Virus record (IMG/VR): IMGVR_UViG_3300025326_000164
Location: 1-28,605 of that record
From: a virus
DNA length: 28,605 nucleotides
Direction: 5' to 3' (one strand)
Shown: positions 1-8,751 of the stretch, one piece after another
Layout: the number at the start of each line of letters is the position of its first letter
Numbering within the stretch: the first letter of the stretch is position 1
The notes under the pieces: model-generated
What the model saw: only the letters and a program-made list of their open reading frames with translations
Database searches by the model: none
Told to the model about the DNA's origin: nothing
Made by a program: the position numbers and the translations under genes

Positions 1-1
1 A

Positions 2-430
2 GAAGCCGGAGGATACTCAAAAGTACCAGCACCCACCAAAACATACAAACACGAAGACGGCACAGAGGTAGTAGTAGAGGCAGGTAAAGTGGTTGACATT
101 AAAAAGCCAAAAGCACCTGAAACTCCCGCTACTGACTTCACCGCTTTTGCTAACGAACTTTTCAAAGCATTTCCTAAAACAGATTTGACGGCTATTGAGG
201 CATCGCTTTCTGAATTGAAAGCAACCCTTTCAGCAATCTCTTTAGAGAAAACCGAACTGAAGGCGAAAGTGGACAAATTTGAAAATTTCAAGACCGAAGT
301 GATTTCTATTCTTGAAAAATTTTCTGCTGAACCTTCAGCCAAAAGCACACAAGGAGCTAAGACCAACTCAGCTAACGAGCAATTATCGTTAGAAGATTGG
401 CGCAACAAATTCATGAAACACCAACCTTAA
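2..430 (+). CDS. Scaffold-like protein, 3' part (5' end outside window)
   Basis: The frame is open from base 2, so the true start lies upstream; a GTG at 89 is only an internal candidate. The visible 142 residues begin with a short segment containing EDGTEVVVEAGKVVDI, a pattern I associate with the C-terminal part of protease/scaffold proteins of Bacteroidota phages. A helical, charged, coiled-coil-like stretch (LSELKATLSAISLEKTELKA onward) and a polar tail follow. It ends 18 nt before the major capsid gene, the usual place of a scaffold, which would guide procapsid assembly and then be removed. Whether a protease domain precedes it cannot be seen. Function is inferred from position and composition. 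Confidence 0.6.
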   Translation, partial: EAGGYSKVPAPTKTYKHEDGTEVVVEAGKVVDIKKPKAPETPATDFTAFANELFKAFPKTDLTAIEASLSELKATLSAISLEKTELKAKVDKFENFKTEVISILEKFSAEPSAKSTQGAKTNSANEQLSLEDWRNKFMKHQP

Positions 431-448
431 CCTTAACAAAATAACATC

Positions 449-1417
449 ATGGCATTAGACTTAGGAGGATTAACAGCATACATTGAGGAGAACAGAGAAG
501 ACCTCATGTCAAAAGCCATTCTTGGCTCAACAGCATTTCAGCACGTCACTATTATTGATGGAGTGAAATCCACCGTGAAAGTGGCAGAATTGGAATCCAC
601 CGTGCCATTTCAGGCGGGCGGAGGATGTAACGCTGTTACAACATCAGGAACGACTACCATCTCTCAGGTTTCTCTTGCCACAAGCGCGGTAGAATTCTCT
701 GAAAAAATATGTTTACAATCTCTTGAAGACTATTTCACACAGAAATATATTCCTAAAGGTGCTAAACCTGATACAATGTCTATTTATTCAGACGTTATAA
801 ACCGTAAAATTGCAAACATCGCTCTGCAAGTAGAACAGCTTGCGTTTCAGGGAAATACGGCTTATACAAACAGTACGGTACTTAAACAGGCGCACGGATG
901 GATTAAGCGTATTGACGACGATGCCAATGAAGTGATTGCAACTGCTCAGGCAAGTCTTACGACATCAACAATTCGCACAGTAGTAAATGAGATAGTATTC
1001 CAAAAAATACCATCTGCTGCTTACGCAAAAACTCCTGTTCTTTTGATGGGAATGGAGAATTTCAGATTATTGTTACAGAAACTTTGGGAAGATAATGCTT
1101 TCAATTACTTTCCCGGAGCCAACGACCTTGCGTCAAACAGCTTACTATATCCCGGAACTAACATCCGTATCTATGGTATAGCCGGTCTCAACAATGATAC
1201 TGCGGTTGACACAGGGGCTCTGAATACTACTGTCAAGAACAGAATGATATGCGCTTATAAAGAGAGCTTATTGCTTGGTGTTGACATGATGTCTGATATT
1301 GCTAATCTGGAGACATGGTATGAGAAGAAAGACCGTGCCATCTGGATTTACGGACGCTTCCGCATCGGTACAGCAGTTAGATTTCCAAGCCATATTGTAA
1401 CTTACGCTAACACATAA
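449..1417 (+). CDS. Major capsid protein
   Basis: Predicted 322-residue main shell protein of the phage head, presumably with the HK97-type fold. An N-terminal helix (ALDLGGLTAYIEENREDLMS) is followed by a long alpha/beta body typical of Bacteroidota phage capsid proteins, with a central segment (INRKIANIALQVEQLAFQGN) that looks like the spine-helix region. The ATG at 449 follows an A-rich leader and no other start is plausible. It follows the scaffold-like gene and ends just before a strong hairpin terminator, as expected for a highly expressed gene. Length and position fit well. The assignment rests on family resemblance, with no single diagnostic motif. Confidence 0.8.
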   Translation: MALDLGGLTAYIEENREDLMSKAILGSTAFQHVTIIDGVKSTVKVAELESTVPFQAGGGCNAVTTSGTTTISQVSLATSAVEFSEKICLQSLEDYFTQKYIPKGAKPDTMSIYSDVINRKIANIALQVEQLAFQGNTAYTNSTVLKQAHGWIKRIDDDANEVIATAQASLTTSTIRTVVNEIVFQKIPSAAYAKTPVLLMGMENFRLLLQKLWEDNAFNYFPGANDLASNSLLYPGTNIRIYGIAGLNNDTAVDTGALNTTVKNRMICAYKESLLLGVDMMSDIANLETWYEKKDRAIWIYGRFRIGTAVRFPSHIVTYANT

Positions 1418-1421
1418 TCTT

Positions 1422-1446
1422 AAAGGGGGGTTAATTCCCCCCTTTT
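1422..1446 (+). terminator. Rho-independent terminator after capsid gene
   Basis: A perfect 9-bp stem AAAGGGGGG / CCCCCCTTT (1422-1430 with 1437-1445) encloses the 6-nt loop TTAATT, 4 nt after the capsid stop codon. The T run is short, so it may be partial and allow read-through. The stem is symmetric and could act on both strands. Confidence 0.75.
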
Positions 1447-1460
1447 AATATATCTACCAC

Positions 1461-1991
1461 ATGGCTTGCGCTCTAACCACATCATTACAACTTAACTGCC
1501 GCGACAGCGTAGGCGGTTTAAAAGAGATAAAGATTCACGCTCATCCCGGACTTACCGAAGTGGGCGATGCTTATTCTGTATCTTCAGGAGTTGTGACGAT
1601 TGCAGCGCAGGGAGGTAATAGGTTGGATTGGTACACATGGAGTTTGGAGAAAGAAACGTGTTCTTTTGATGAGAATATTACTACGAATGTTCCTAACGGC
1701 ACTACCTTTTATCAGCAAGAATTAAAAGTAATTTTCAATAAGTTTTCAACTAAGCTAAGAAATGAGATTGCCATTTATGCTCAGACCCCTGTTCAATTAG
1801 CGGTCCGGGATATGAATGATAACTATTGGCTGATAGGAATGGATTATGGTGCAGACCTGACGGCGGGTAAACATTCCAGCGGTACGGCGCGTGGCGACAG
1901 AAGCGGAACAGAATTAACTTTCATGGCAAAAGAAAGCCAGTCAATATTGAATATGTCAGCAGCGACTTATAACTTACTTGTAACCGTATAG
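1461..1991 (+). CDS. Tail-tube-like structural protein
   Basis: 176 residues. The N-terminus MACALTTSLQLNCRDSVGGL followed by KEIKIHAH matches a family of Bacteroidota phage structural proteins that I recall as tail-tube-like: an invariant Cys near the start, then C-R-D-S-x-G-G. The C-terminal half (QTPVQLAVRDMNDNYWLIGM, then GDRSGTELTFMAKES) is beta-rich and suggests a tube-forming fold. The gene sits between two hairpin terminators, so it may be expressed as its own unit at high level. It could instead be a head-decoration or other virion protein; the tail-tube role is an inference. Confidence 0.55.
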   Translation: MACALTTSLQLNCRDSVGGLKEIKIHAHPGLTEVGDAYSVSSGVVTIAAQGGNRLDWYTWSLEKETCSFDENITTNVPNGTTFYQQELKVIFNKFSTKLRNEIAIYAQTPVQLAVRDMNDNYWLIGMDYGADLTAGKHSSGTARGDRSGTELTFMAKESQSILNMSAATYNLLVTV

Positions 1992-2014
1992 CAATATGCG
2001 TTTCCATTCACTTT

Positions 2015-2038
2015 AAGGGCGACTTCGGTCGCCTTTTT
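2015..2038 (+). terminator. Rho-independent terminator with TTCG loop
   Basis: The stem GGCGAC / GTCGCC (2018-2023 with 2028-2033) is closed by a stable TTCG tetraloop, extended by AAG/TTT pairing (one G-T) and followed by TTTTT. It lies 24 nt after the tail-tube-like gene. Confidence 0.85.
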
Positions 2039-2051
2039 AGTTAGAAAACAA

Positions 2052-2447
2052 ATGCAAACGATAACTAAAAATACTAACAACACCTTAATCTTTACGCTCG
2101 AAGAAAAAAGAACGCTGACAAGTCCTTATTATCTTGTAAGGGTGGAGGGCAGGAGTTCGCGGACGGTAAAAAGATTTATTTTAGCATCAGAACAAAGCAG
2201 CTACACAGATAGATATAATAAATTTACCGTCACAGAAAGTACGACGGAGGTACTGACAAGCGGAACAATAAGTTTAACGAGCGAGGTACATGATTACAGG
2301 ATTTATGAACAATTAAGTTCTACTAATTTGAACGAGGATGCTTCTGATAATAAAGTACCTTTGGAGTATGGATTGTTAAAAGTTTTAGGAACAGATAACA
2401 CTTATAAATATCCAAGCGGTGAAAAAGAGTATAAATACCCCACCTGA
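2052..2447 (+). CDS. Hypothetical virion-associated protein
   Basis: 131 residues, beta-rich and polar, with no membrane segment. MQTITKNTNNTLIFTLEEKR and the later EVHDYRIYEQLSSTNLNEDA suggest a small all-beta domain; similar short genes occur beside capsid and portal genes in Bacteroidota phages. It starts 14 nt after the TTCG terminator, and its last 29 nt overlap the GTG-started portal frame. The overlap vanishes if the portal starts at the ATG at 2464. A structural role is inferred from position; no specific function is recognised. Confidence 0.6.
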   Translation: MQTITKNTNNTLIFTLEEKRTLTSPYYLVRVEGRSSRTVKRFILASEQSSYTDRYNKFTVTESTTEVLTSGTISLTSEVHDYRIYEQLSSTNLNEDASDNKVPLEYGLLKVLGTDNTYKYPSGEKEYKYPT

Positions 2448-4179
2448 TTACAAAAATAGTATCATGGTGCTTAAGATGGCAGCCCATGATGTACCCCAAT
2501 TTAAGGAGGTACATGGAAAGAACTTTGTTTATTACGGAAATCGTAATGAATATCCCGATTATCTTCTTGACTTATATAACCGTTCAGCTAAACATAACGC
2601 TATTGTCAACGGAAAAGCTAAGTATGTCTTCGGAAGTGGGTTTGAAAAAGAGGGTGATGAGATTGTAAACGCTGAGAATGAAACTTTGAATGATGTCGTA
2701 AAGAAATGTATACTGGATGTCGAGTTGTTTGCCGGTTTTTATGTTGAAGTTATCTGGGACAAAGGAAAAAAGAATATAGCGGAACTTCGCCATGTTTGTT
2801 TTTCAGATGTGAGGAGTAATAAAGATAATACTCAGTTTTATTACACAGACACTTGGACAAAGTCTTATTTGAATGACAAGGATGAGCCGACTGTAACCGG
2901 CATATCAAACCCGCAGAGTAACAAGGACTGGCAGGTTTATGCGCCTTACGATGAGAAAAATAAAACAGGAAAGCAGTTATTCTTTTATAAGGGATACCGT
3001 CCCGGACTTAAAACATATCCTTTACCTGAATATCAGGGGGCGATAGTTTATATTGATATAGACGTTCAGATTGCCGATTATTGGAATAATGCTATCCATA
3101 ACGGACTTAGTGCATCACATATCATTAATTTTTATAACGGCATACCGACTGAGGCAGAACAGGAGAAGTTAGAAGAGGGAATCAGTGATAAGTTAACAGG
3201 GGCGAGAAGTTCAAAGTTTATACTGAATTTTGCTGATAAAAAAGATAATGGAAGTGAGATTCAGAGCCTTGCACCGGAGGACTTAGACAAGCATTTGCAG
3301 ATACTTAATGAAACAGTCCAGCAAGAAATCTTTTCGGGGCATCATATAACAAGTCCGATGTTATTCGGAATAAAGACAGCAGGGCAATTAGGGGGGAGAA
3401 CAGAATTGATAGAGGCGAATGAATTGTTTCAAAATCTATATGTTAATCCGAAACAGCAATTGGTTGAAAAGCTGATAGGGATATTAGCGAAGGCAAAAGG
3501 CATTAAAGGGGAGTTGAAACTTGGGAAGATTGAGCCGATAGGTTATCAGTTTTCTGAATCAATAATTAGAGATGTTATACCTCATGAGGCGATAGCCGAT
3601 ATGGTAGCTTCGAGGATGGGAATTGATTTAAAAAAGTATCCTAAAAGAATTATTCCCGAAGCACCTGCTAAATTTTCTGTTAAATGGGAAGAAAGGATTT
3701 TAGATGAATTTAAAAAGCGGGGCAAGAAACGAGGCGGCGTAGTTATCTCACAACGCCCGATGGAATCAGCATATATTAAAAATCTTGCTGAAAATGAGGC
3801 GCAGTTTATTGACTTTGCTAAAAAGGAAATCAAGAAAAACCCATCTATTGTCCCTGTTATAAATCCTTTAAAGCCGCTCATTAGCCCCACAGGAGAGCCG
3901 ATAGGACGTATTAGTGTGGTTTATACTTATGCTTTTAGAGATGCTATTCCCGTTAAGGACAGGGACTCAGAGGAGCACCCCTCAAGGGATTGGTGTGTAG
4001 AAAGAATGGAAGAAGCAGCATCGGGTAAAACGTGGACACGGGAGGAAATAGAGGGAATGACAAATGATATTGGTGAGAGTGCATGGGAGATGCGCGGGGG
4101 GTGGTACACGGCTCCGGGCACAGATACTTCTTTGCCTTATTGCCGGCACGTATGGATTCAACAAGTAATAATTACATAA
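2419..4179 (+). CDS. Portal protein with minor-head-like C-terminal segment
   Basis: 586 residues from GTG 2419, or 571 from the ATG at 2464, which avoids the overlap and is equally likely. The portal forms the dodecameric vertex through which DNA is packaged. Portal-like features are the early KNFVYYGNRNEYPDYLLDLY segment, VNGKAKYVFGSGF, and the helical core with HHITSPMLFGIKTAGQLGG. The last ~130 residues carry a different motif set: RGGWYTAPGTD (about 559-569) and PYCRHVW (about 573-579), a Gly-rich/Cys-Arg-His-x-Trp ending seen in MuF/SPP1-gp7-type minor head proteins. That suggests a portal fused to a shortened minor-head region. The gene lies downstream of the capsid gene, the reverse of the common order. 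Confidence 0.75.
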   Translation: MKKSINTPPDYKNSIMVLKMAAHDVPQFKEVHGKNFVYYGNRNEYPDYLLDLYNRSAKHNAIVNGKAKYVFGSGFEKEGDEIVNAENETLNDVVKKCILDVELFAGFYVEVIWDKGKKNIAELRHVCFSDVRSNKDNTQFYYTDTWTKSYLNDKDEPTVTGISNPQSNKDWQVYAPYDEKNKTGKQLFFYKGYRPGLKTYPLPEYQGAIVYIDIDVQIADYWNNAIHNGLSASHIINFYNGIPTEAEQEKLEEGISDKLTGARSSKFILNFADKKDNGSEIQSLAPEDLDKHLQILNETVQQEIFSGHHITSPMLFGIKTAGQLGGRTELIEANELFQNLYVNPKQQLVEKLIGILAKAKGIKGELKLGKIEPIGYQFSESIIRDVIPHEAIADMVASRMGIDLKKYPKRIIPEAPAKFSVKWEERILDEFKKRGKKRGGVVISQRPMESAYIKNLAENEAQFIDFAKKEIKKNPSIVPVINPLKPLISPTGEPIGRISVVYTYAFRDAIPVKDRDSEEHPSRDWCVERMEEAASGKTWTREEIEGMTNDIGESAWEMRGGWYTAPGTDTSLPYCRHVWIQQVIIT

Positions 4180-4180
4180 A

Positions 4181-4753
4181 ATGGCAGTTACCATAGGACT
4201 ATTTATAAATCCGGCGGCGATAAAGAACACCACTTATATTGACGAAAATATTGACGAAAAATATATACGTGTGGCTATTGAGGTGGCACAGCAGTTGTGG
4301 ATTGAGCCGATAATAGGAAGTGGTATTTACGACCAGCTTCAGACACAGATTAACGCCGGTACGCTAACATCGTTAAACACTACTTTGCTTCAAGACCATA
4401 TACAGCCGGCGATGGAATATTGGACGCTTTACGAATTAGTAGAACCGCTTCTTTACAAGTTTAATAATAAGAATATCGCTAAGAAAACATCTGATAATTC
4501 TAACCCGATTGACCTTGACGAAGCGGTGCATCTTAAGGGAAAGTTTAAGAATATAGCCGAGTATAAGACAGAGCGGCTTCGATTATACTTAATAGAAAAG
4601 GAAGTGGACTATCCTTTGTATCTGAATCCGGGTACTGCATCCAACGTCATTAATCCGACAGGAAGCGGACTTGTGAGCGGGTCAGGATTTTATTTAGGAA
4701 AACAAGGGACAGGGGAAAGAGAGCCGAGAACTTCTAAATACGGGAATTGCTGA
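4181..4753 (+). CDS. Head-tail connector-like protein
   Basis: 190 residues, mostly helical, starting 1 nt after the portal stop. The segment YIRVAIEVAQQLWIEPIIGS followed by GIYDQL matches the N-terminus of a head-tail adaptor family in Bacteroidota phages, in which a small helical protein docks beneath the portal ring. The C-terminus (GSGLVSGSGFYLGKQ) is Gly/Ser-rich and probably flexible. The next gene overlaps its stop by 1 nt (TGATG), so the two are likely translationally coupled. Family resemblance and position between portal and tail terminator support the call; the exact adaptor class cannot be determined by eye. Confidence 0.6.
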   Translation: MAVTIGLFINPAAIKNTTYIDENIDEKYIRVAIEVAQQLWIEPIIGSGIYDQLQTQINAGTLTSLNTTLLQDHIQPAMEYWTLYELVEPLLYKFNNKNIAKKTSDNSNPIDLDEAVHLKGKFKNIAEYKTERLRLYLIEKEVDYPLYLNPGTASNVINPTGSGLVSGSGFYLGKQGTGEREPRTSKYGNC

Positions 4754-5205
4754 TGACGACAATTAAACAGATAGAGGGAAATTTTAAAAGTATCGCAACT
4801 AATCATTTGCAGATAAATGCCTATGAATATGGGGATATTTTTAATACCGCTACCAGCGGAACTATAAACTATCCTATGTTATTTGTTTCGCCAGAGGGGA
4901 GCACAGCAAAGAAAGGCGAGGTGGGATATAAATACCGATTATTCGTGATGGATGTGGTGCAAAAAGGAAAAGAAAACGAAGTGGACGCTTCGAGCGATAC
5001 TCACCAGATATTGCTTGACGTACTCACAGAACTATTTAAAGGCGGACAGCAGGCAACAGGCGGGACTTACGCCTTTGAATTAAAACTTGACAATATTTCA
5101 ATAACCGATTTCACCGAAAAGTTTGACGATGAAGTGGCGGGAAACTACTGCGACATCACGCTATGGGCGGAGTGGGATAATAATCAATGCGCAATACCAA
5201 TTTAA
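4753..5205 (+). CDS. Tail terminator / completion-like protein
   Basis: 150 residues. The ATG at 4753 overlaps the previous stop codon (TGATG), a better start than the in-frame TTG at 4747. Recognisable features are MTTIKQIEGNFKSIATNHLQ at the start, an internal PMLFVSPEGS, and near the end FDDEVAGNYCDITLWAEW followed by CAIPI, an ending shared by a family of small alpha/beta proteins next to connector genes in Bacteroidota phages and prophages. Such proteins cap the tail tube and join it to the head. The role is inferred from family pattern and order. Confidence 0.6.
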   Translation: MTTIKQIEGNFKSIATNHLQINAYEYGDIFNTATSGTINYPMLFVSPEGSTAKKGEVGYKYRLFVMDVVQKGKENEVDASSDTHQILLDVLTELFKGGQQATGGTYAFELKLDNISITDFTEKFDDEVAGNYCDITLWAEWDNNQCAIPI

Positions 5206-5220
5206 TAAAACAAAAATACA

Positions 5221-6102
5221 ATGGCAATTCATTTAGTAGACAGCGGAGCGACAATCTCCTTAGAATTTACAGTGGACTATGATGCCGGAAAAGGCGTTAT
5301 CTCCGCACAGTTGATAAACATAAATAAGGACGACTTCGAAGTAAGTCATTCCGGGAATTATGTAATTGTCAAGGGCAAAGACCCGAAAGACGAATGGAGA
5401 ATCCTTTATTCAGACGTAACAACTCCATCGGGAGCTTCCGCCTCTGCGGTACGTGTGCTGATAGAGGCATTTCAAGATACCTCAGCATCAACAGTTACTC
5501 TCGCTGCGGGGTCAGCGTTAATTGGAAAGGTAGGGATAGACCAAACAACTCCCGGAACTACAAACAAGGTAAGTTTAGGAACTGATACCATTACTGCTGT
5601 TACAACTGTAACTACATTAACATCTGGTAATGTAGGTGGATTTAGTGTTTTATCAGTAACTACTCCAACGCTTAGTGTGGCAGGTGCATACGCTACAGGT
5701 GATTATATAGGTACGTCAACAACACCGGCATCTTTTACAAATGTTGTAAGAGCGTCTGGAGGTACAGGGATAATCAAAAGTATTCGTATCACAGATTTTG
5801 TAAACACAGCAGCAGTAGCAATGGAGCTATGGATTTTTAATGCAACATTTACAGCACCAACAGATAATGCTGCTTGGGCTGCAACAGATGCAGAAATAAA
5901 TACTTGTCTTGGAGTAATTCCCATTAGTACATCAAAATGGTATACAGTCGGCTCTACCGGAAAAGTTTATATGGATGACACTCTTGGGATAGTAATTAAG
6001 CCGGCAGTAACATCACTATTCTTTGCATTGGTAGCAAGAGGAACAACACCCACATGGGCTAATGGTGATTTAACAATAGCATTGGGAATTCTACAAGACT
6101 AA
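5221..6102 (+). CDS. Beta-rich tail/appendage structural protein
   Basis: 293 residues, rich in Thr, Ser, Ala, Val and Gly, no membrane segment. The N-terminal 70 residues form a compact-looking domain. Near residue 103 is GKVGIDQTTPGTTNKV, a motif repeatedly seen in phage tail-associated proteins. The C-terminal part (MELWIFNATFTAPTDNAAW, then KWYTVGSTGKVYMDDTLGIV) looks like a beta-sandwich often found in appendage proteins. The next gene begins 1 nt after its stop. A role in tail fibre or baseplate is likely; receptor specificity is unknown. Confidence 0.6.
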   Translation: MAIHLVDSGATISLEFTVDYDAGKGVISAQLININKDDFEVSHSGNYVIVKGKDPKDEWRILYSDVTTPSGASASAVRVLIEAFQDTSASTVTLAAGSALIGKVGIDQTTPGTTNKVSLGTDTITAVTTVTTLTSGNVGGFSVLSVTTPTLSVAGAYATGDYIGTSTTPASFTNVVRASGGTGIIKSIRITDFVNTAAVAMELWIFNATFTAPTDNAAWAATDAEINTCLGVIPISTSKWYTVGSTGKVYMDDTLGIVIKPAVTSLFFALVARGTTPTWANGDLTIALGILQD

Positions 6103-6103
6103 A

Positions 6104-6901
6104 ATGTCTAATTCATATATAAATAATAATATTGTATTAACTAATAGTTATGATATAGGTACAATAGAGTATAATTCATTTTTAACCACTCCATTATCTG
6201 CATCAAGATTAAGAATTGTTGATACATTAGTAAGAGCGTTAAAATACTCTGGTAATTGGACATTAATAGACCGGCTTTGGCTTTTTGCATCTGAAACACA
6301 GCAGGGGGCGCAGATAAGTTTGGTGAATCCATCATCAACAGCTATTACAGAAGTAAACGCCCCCGCATGGGTGGCAAATCAGGGATATACAAGCAACGGG
6401 ACAACAAGTTATCTGAATAGCAATATCAATATTGCAACAGGCACAGTTCAATATACGCAAAACAACGCATGTATAGGTCTTTATAGTAGAAGCAATGTGG
6501 CAGAAGATTTATACGACATGGGTGTATTTGACGGCGGTACCACAAGGAGGGCGCAGATAATCAGCAGAAGCTTAACAGACACAATGAACGCGGCTTTGAA
6601 TTCAAACACTAATTCTACGATGGCTAACACAAGCTCAAGTGGATTGATGATTTCGGCAAGAACCGCTTCAGATTTAACAACATTTTATCGCAATGCCGTT
6701 AGTCTTGGAACAATCAATGCTGCAAGTGCGTCAATTTCCAGTTATAATCTGTTTGTTCTTTGTTTGAACGCAACAGGGTCAGCTACCGGGTATAGTACTA
6801 AACAAATATCAATGTCCCTCATAGGAGCAGGAAGTATTAATCAACTTTCTTTATATAATTCCATACAAGCATATATGTTATCAATCGGTTCTGCTGTTTA
6901 G
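6104..6901 (+). CDS. Tail-fibre-like protein, lectin-type beta domain
   Basis: 265 residues, rich in Asn, Ser and Thr. The segments WVANQGYTSNGTTSYLNSNI, CIGLYSRSNVAEDLYDMGVF and TTFYRNAVSLGTINAAS resemble concanavalin-like jelly-roll domains of phage fibre proteins in Bacteroidota phages. The C-terminal SLYNSIQAYMLSIGSAV looks like a terminal helix. It lies between two other beta-rich proteins, so it probably belongs to the receptor-binding apparatus. The lectin-like fold is an inference from pattern. Confidence 0.55.
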   Translation: MSNSYINNNIVLTNSYDIGTIEYNSFLTTPLSASRLRIVDTLVRALKYSGNWTLIDRLWLFASETQQGAQISLVNPSSTAITEVNAPAWVANQGYTSNGTTSYLNSNINIATGTVQYTQNNACIGLYSRSNVAEDLYDMGVFDGGTTRRAQIISRSLTDTMNAALNSNTNSTMANTSSSGLMISARTASDLTTFYRNAVSLGTINAASASISSYNLFVLCLNATGSATGYSTKQISMSLIGAGSINQLSLYNSIQAYMLSIGSAV

Positions 6902-6944
6902 GATATAATTATGAATAATTATACAAGATACTCTACCCCCGCCC

Positions 6945-7505
6945 ATGCCTAACCCTATAATATATAGAAAAATAGTGACTAAAATTATCGTAGCTCAAAC
7001 ATCAACGAAATCAGGAGGAACTTTTGCCAACGTAGATGAGTCTGGCGGAGTTGCCTGGACAACCCCTTCCAATGCTTCGGCAAGTGATGATGTTCGAACC
7101 ACCTCTTTAATGGGAGCGGTTGACCATACGGATTATTGTAAGGCTACGAATTTCGGATTCACTATTCCGACTCAGGGGGTCATAGACGGGATTGTCGTGG
7201 AAGTGGAAAGGAGAGGCACGCAAGCTACCGTAGTTGGCATAACAGATAAATTTATTTATTTGGTGAAGGGGGGCATTGATGGGGGTGGAACGAATAACGC
7301 AGACATAGTTACCGTATGGCCTACTTCCGATACTTATAAAACCTACGGAACATCAACTGATTTATGGGGACAAACATGGATACCAGAAGATATTAACGCC
7401 TCGAATTTCGGGTGCGAAGTTTCCGCTCTAAATGTAGGATGGGACATTGGAGATGAGACAGCCAGTATAGACCACATAAGAATAACAATTTATTATAGAG
7501 CATAA
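6945..7505 (+). CDS. Appendage beta-sandwich protein
   Basis: 186 residues. It has a characteristic pattern of phage appendage proteins: AWTTPSNASASDDVRTTSLM, then an I-x-G-I-V-V-E-V-E-R-R strand, then VWPTSDTYKTYGTSTDLWGQ followed by TW.PEDINASNFG, ending in IDHIRITIYYRA. Many phage genomes carry such a protein near fibre genes, with no assigned function. Its stop overlaps the next start by 1 nt (TAATG), indicating coupled translation. It may form a knob on the tail tip. Confidence 0.55.
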   Translation: MPNPIIYRKIVTKIIVAQTSTKSGGTFANVDESGGVAWTTPSNASASDDVRTTSLMGAVDHTDYCKATNFGFTIPTQGVIDGIVVEVERRGTQATVVGITDKFIYLVKGGIDGGGTNNADIVTVWPTSDTYKTYGTSTDLWGQTWIPEDINASNFGCEVSALNVGWDIGDETASIDHIRITIYYRA

Positions 7506-7738
7506 TGGAAAACTTTTACAAAATAACAAAAGCAGAAGCATCTCTGATAGGGTATTTTGAATATGCTCAAAACAAGGCATTTAACCCTTTCGTCGGGGAA
7601 CAGGTAGATGGTAATTATTTGATTTCTGAAACTATGTATGATTTATTGAATGGAAGCGATGAATTTAAAAAAATCAGCTTTGGCGGAAAAACCACAATTA
7701 CTAAAGGAAATTTAGATACAAAAATTACCAATTTATAA
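7505..7738 (+). CDS. Small hypothetical tail-region protein
   Basis: 77 residues, soluble, no recognised motif. Start and stop overlap the neighbouring genes by 1 nt each (TAATG on both sides), so it is almost certainly translated as part of this string. Its place between the last appendage gene and the lysis genes would suit a fibre chaperone or assembly protein, but nothing in the sequence proves that. Confidence 0.55.
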   Translation: MENFYKITKAEASLIGYFEYAQNKAFNPFVGEQVDGNYLISETMYDLLNGSDEFKKISFGGKTTITKGNLDTKITNL

Positions 7739-7986
7739 TGGAATTTAATACTATGGCAGAAAGAACTCATAGACAATATCTGAGCGACATGGACAAGAAG
7801 ATTGACCGCATCCACACCATATTAATCGGTGACGAGGAGGCGAAGCAAGACGGATTAGTTCATAAGGTCGAAAGGAACAGTGCCTACATACGTAAAGATA
7901 AAAAATTCAAATGGACGGTGGCAACGATGTTATTCGGGGGGACAGGGTCATTCATGGCATGGGCTAAGACGCATTTAGGGTTATGA
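7738..7986 (+). CDS. XhlA/holin-like lysis-associated membrane protein
   Basis: 82 residues. The N-terminal 50 residues are charged and coiled-coil-like (YLSDMDKKIDRIHTILIGDE, then GLVHKVERNSAYIRKDKKFK). One hydrophobic segment near the C-terminus (WTVATMLFGGTGSFMAWA) could span the membrane. This arrangement, with the dimerising region in front of a single C-terminal membrane helix and a basic KDKKFKW junction, is that of XhlA-type proteins that cooperate with phage holins. It overlaps the endolysin gene by 4 nt (ATGA). Precise holin class is uncertain. Confidence 0.6.
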   Translation: MEFNTMAERTHRQYLSDMDKKIDRIHTILIGDEEAKQDGLVHKVERNSAYIRKDKKFKWTVATMLFGGTGSFMAWAKTHLGL

Positions 7987-8435
7987 AGATAAGCACACAT
8001 TTTTATGTCGAGGATTTTGTCCCTAAAATAATTCACACTCAATTTGGGGATAAATCAATATGGTTTATTTCTAAATTTATGGTGGACTATGCCGAGCTTC
8101 TTTGGTCGAGGTATAATAAGCAGGTAATTATAAATAACTGGAAAAGCGGAGGCACTCTTGAAAACAGGGGATTTAGAACACCCGACGCTTTAGTTGGCGG
8201 AAAACTATCGCAGCATAAATTTAGAAACGCCATTGACACGAATGTCGCGGGGGTTTCTCCCGAAGAGGTAGCAAAAGATATTATTGATAATTTTACTATA
8301 TATTCAAAGGTTGGATTAACTACGATTGAAGATGTGAAATTTACCACAGGAGATGTGGGAGGTGATTTAAAGGGATGGAATCACGGGGACGCGCGATGGA
8401 CTAACCAAAGGGATATATTAATAGTGAAGCCGTAA
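7983..8435 (+). CDS. Endolysin, peptidase M15 (D-Ala-D-Ala carboxypeptidase-like)
   Basis: 150 residues, the usual size of single-domain M15 endolysins. Zinc ligands are visible: SQHKFRNAID at 76-85, corresponding to S-x-H-x6-D (His78, Asp85), and GWNHGD at 131-136, providing the W-x-H-x-D motif with His134. The usual Gly in the first motif is replaced. The enzyme would cleave peptide bridges of peptidoglycan to free progeny phage. There is no signal peptide, so export depends on a holin, and candidate holins flank it on both sides. Confidence 0.8.
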   Translation: MKISTHFYVEDFVPKIIHTQFGDKSIWFISKFMVDYAELLWSRYNKQVIINNWKSGGTLENRGFRTPDALVGGKLSQHKFRNAIDTNVAGVSPEEVAKDIIDNFTIYSKVGLTTIEDVKFTTGDVGGDLKGWNHGDARWTNQRDILIVKP

Positions 8436-8469
8436 AAGGAAAATACAAATCAATTAAAAACCAAATACC

Positions 8470-8751
8470 ATGACAGCAGAAAAAGAGAAAACAGCAGTAG
8501 GGAAATTCCTACAAAATATTGGCATACCGATTCTTAAAGGAGGAATCAAATCCATCCCGTTTGTCGGTAATATTGCAGTAGATATTATCGAAAATATCAC
8601 GAAGAAAGACCTTGCCACAGGCACACCGAAGAGCCACAATCAATTTGTTTTGATTATAGAGGTAATCGGCGCATTGACGCTGGCATACCTTGTAATCAAA
8701 GGAATCATTCCTATTGACCAATTGCTTGAATATATCAAAGGAGTAGTATAA
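8470..8751 (+). CDS. Holin-like small membrane protein
   Basis: 93 residues. An amphipathic N-terminal half (VGKFLQNIGIPILKGGIKSI) precedes one strongly hydrophobic segment (FVLIIEVIGALTLAYLVIKG, about 58-77) and a short C-terminal tail. Small size, a transmembrane helix and location 34 nt after the endolysin support a role in membrane permeabilisation. No holin family is recognised with certainty. The two membrane proteins around the endolysin may work together. Confidence 0.5.
   Translation: MTAEKEKTAVGKFLQNIGIPILKGGIKSIPFVGNIAVDIIENITKKDLATGTPKSHNQFVLIIEVIGALTLAYLVIKGIIPIDQLLEYIKGVV

Noticed and set aside
4747-4752. TTG start for the tail-terminator gene
   Set aside because: ATG at 4753 overlaps the previous stop in the TGATG arrangement used elsewhere in this genome.
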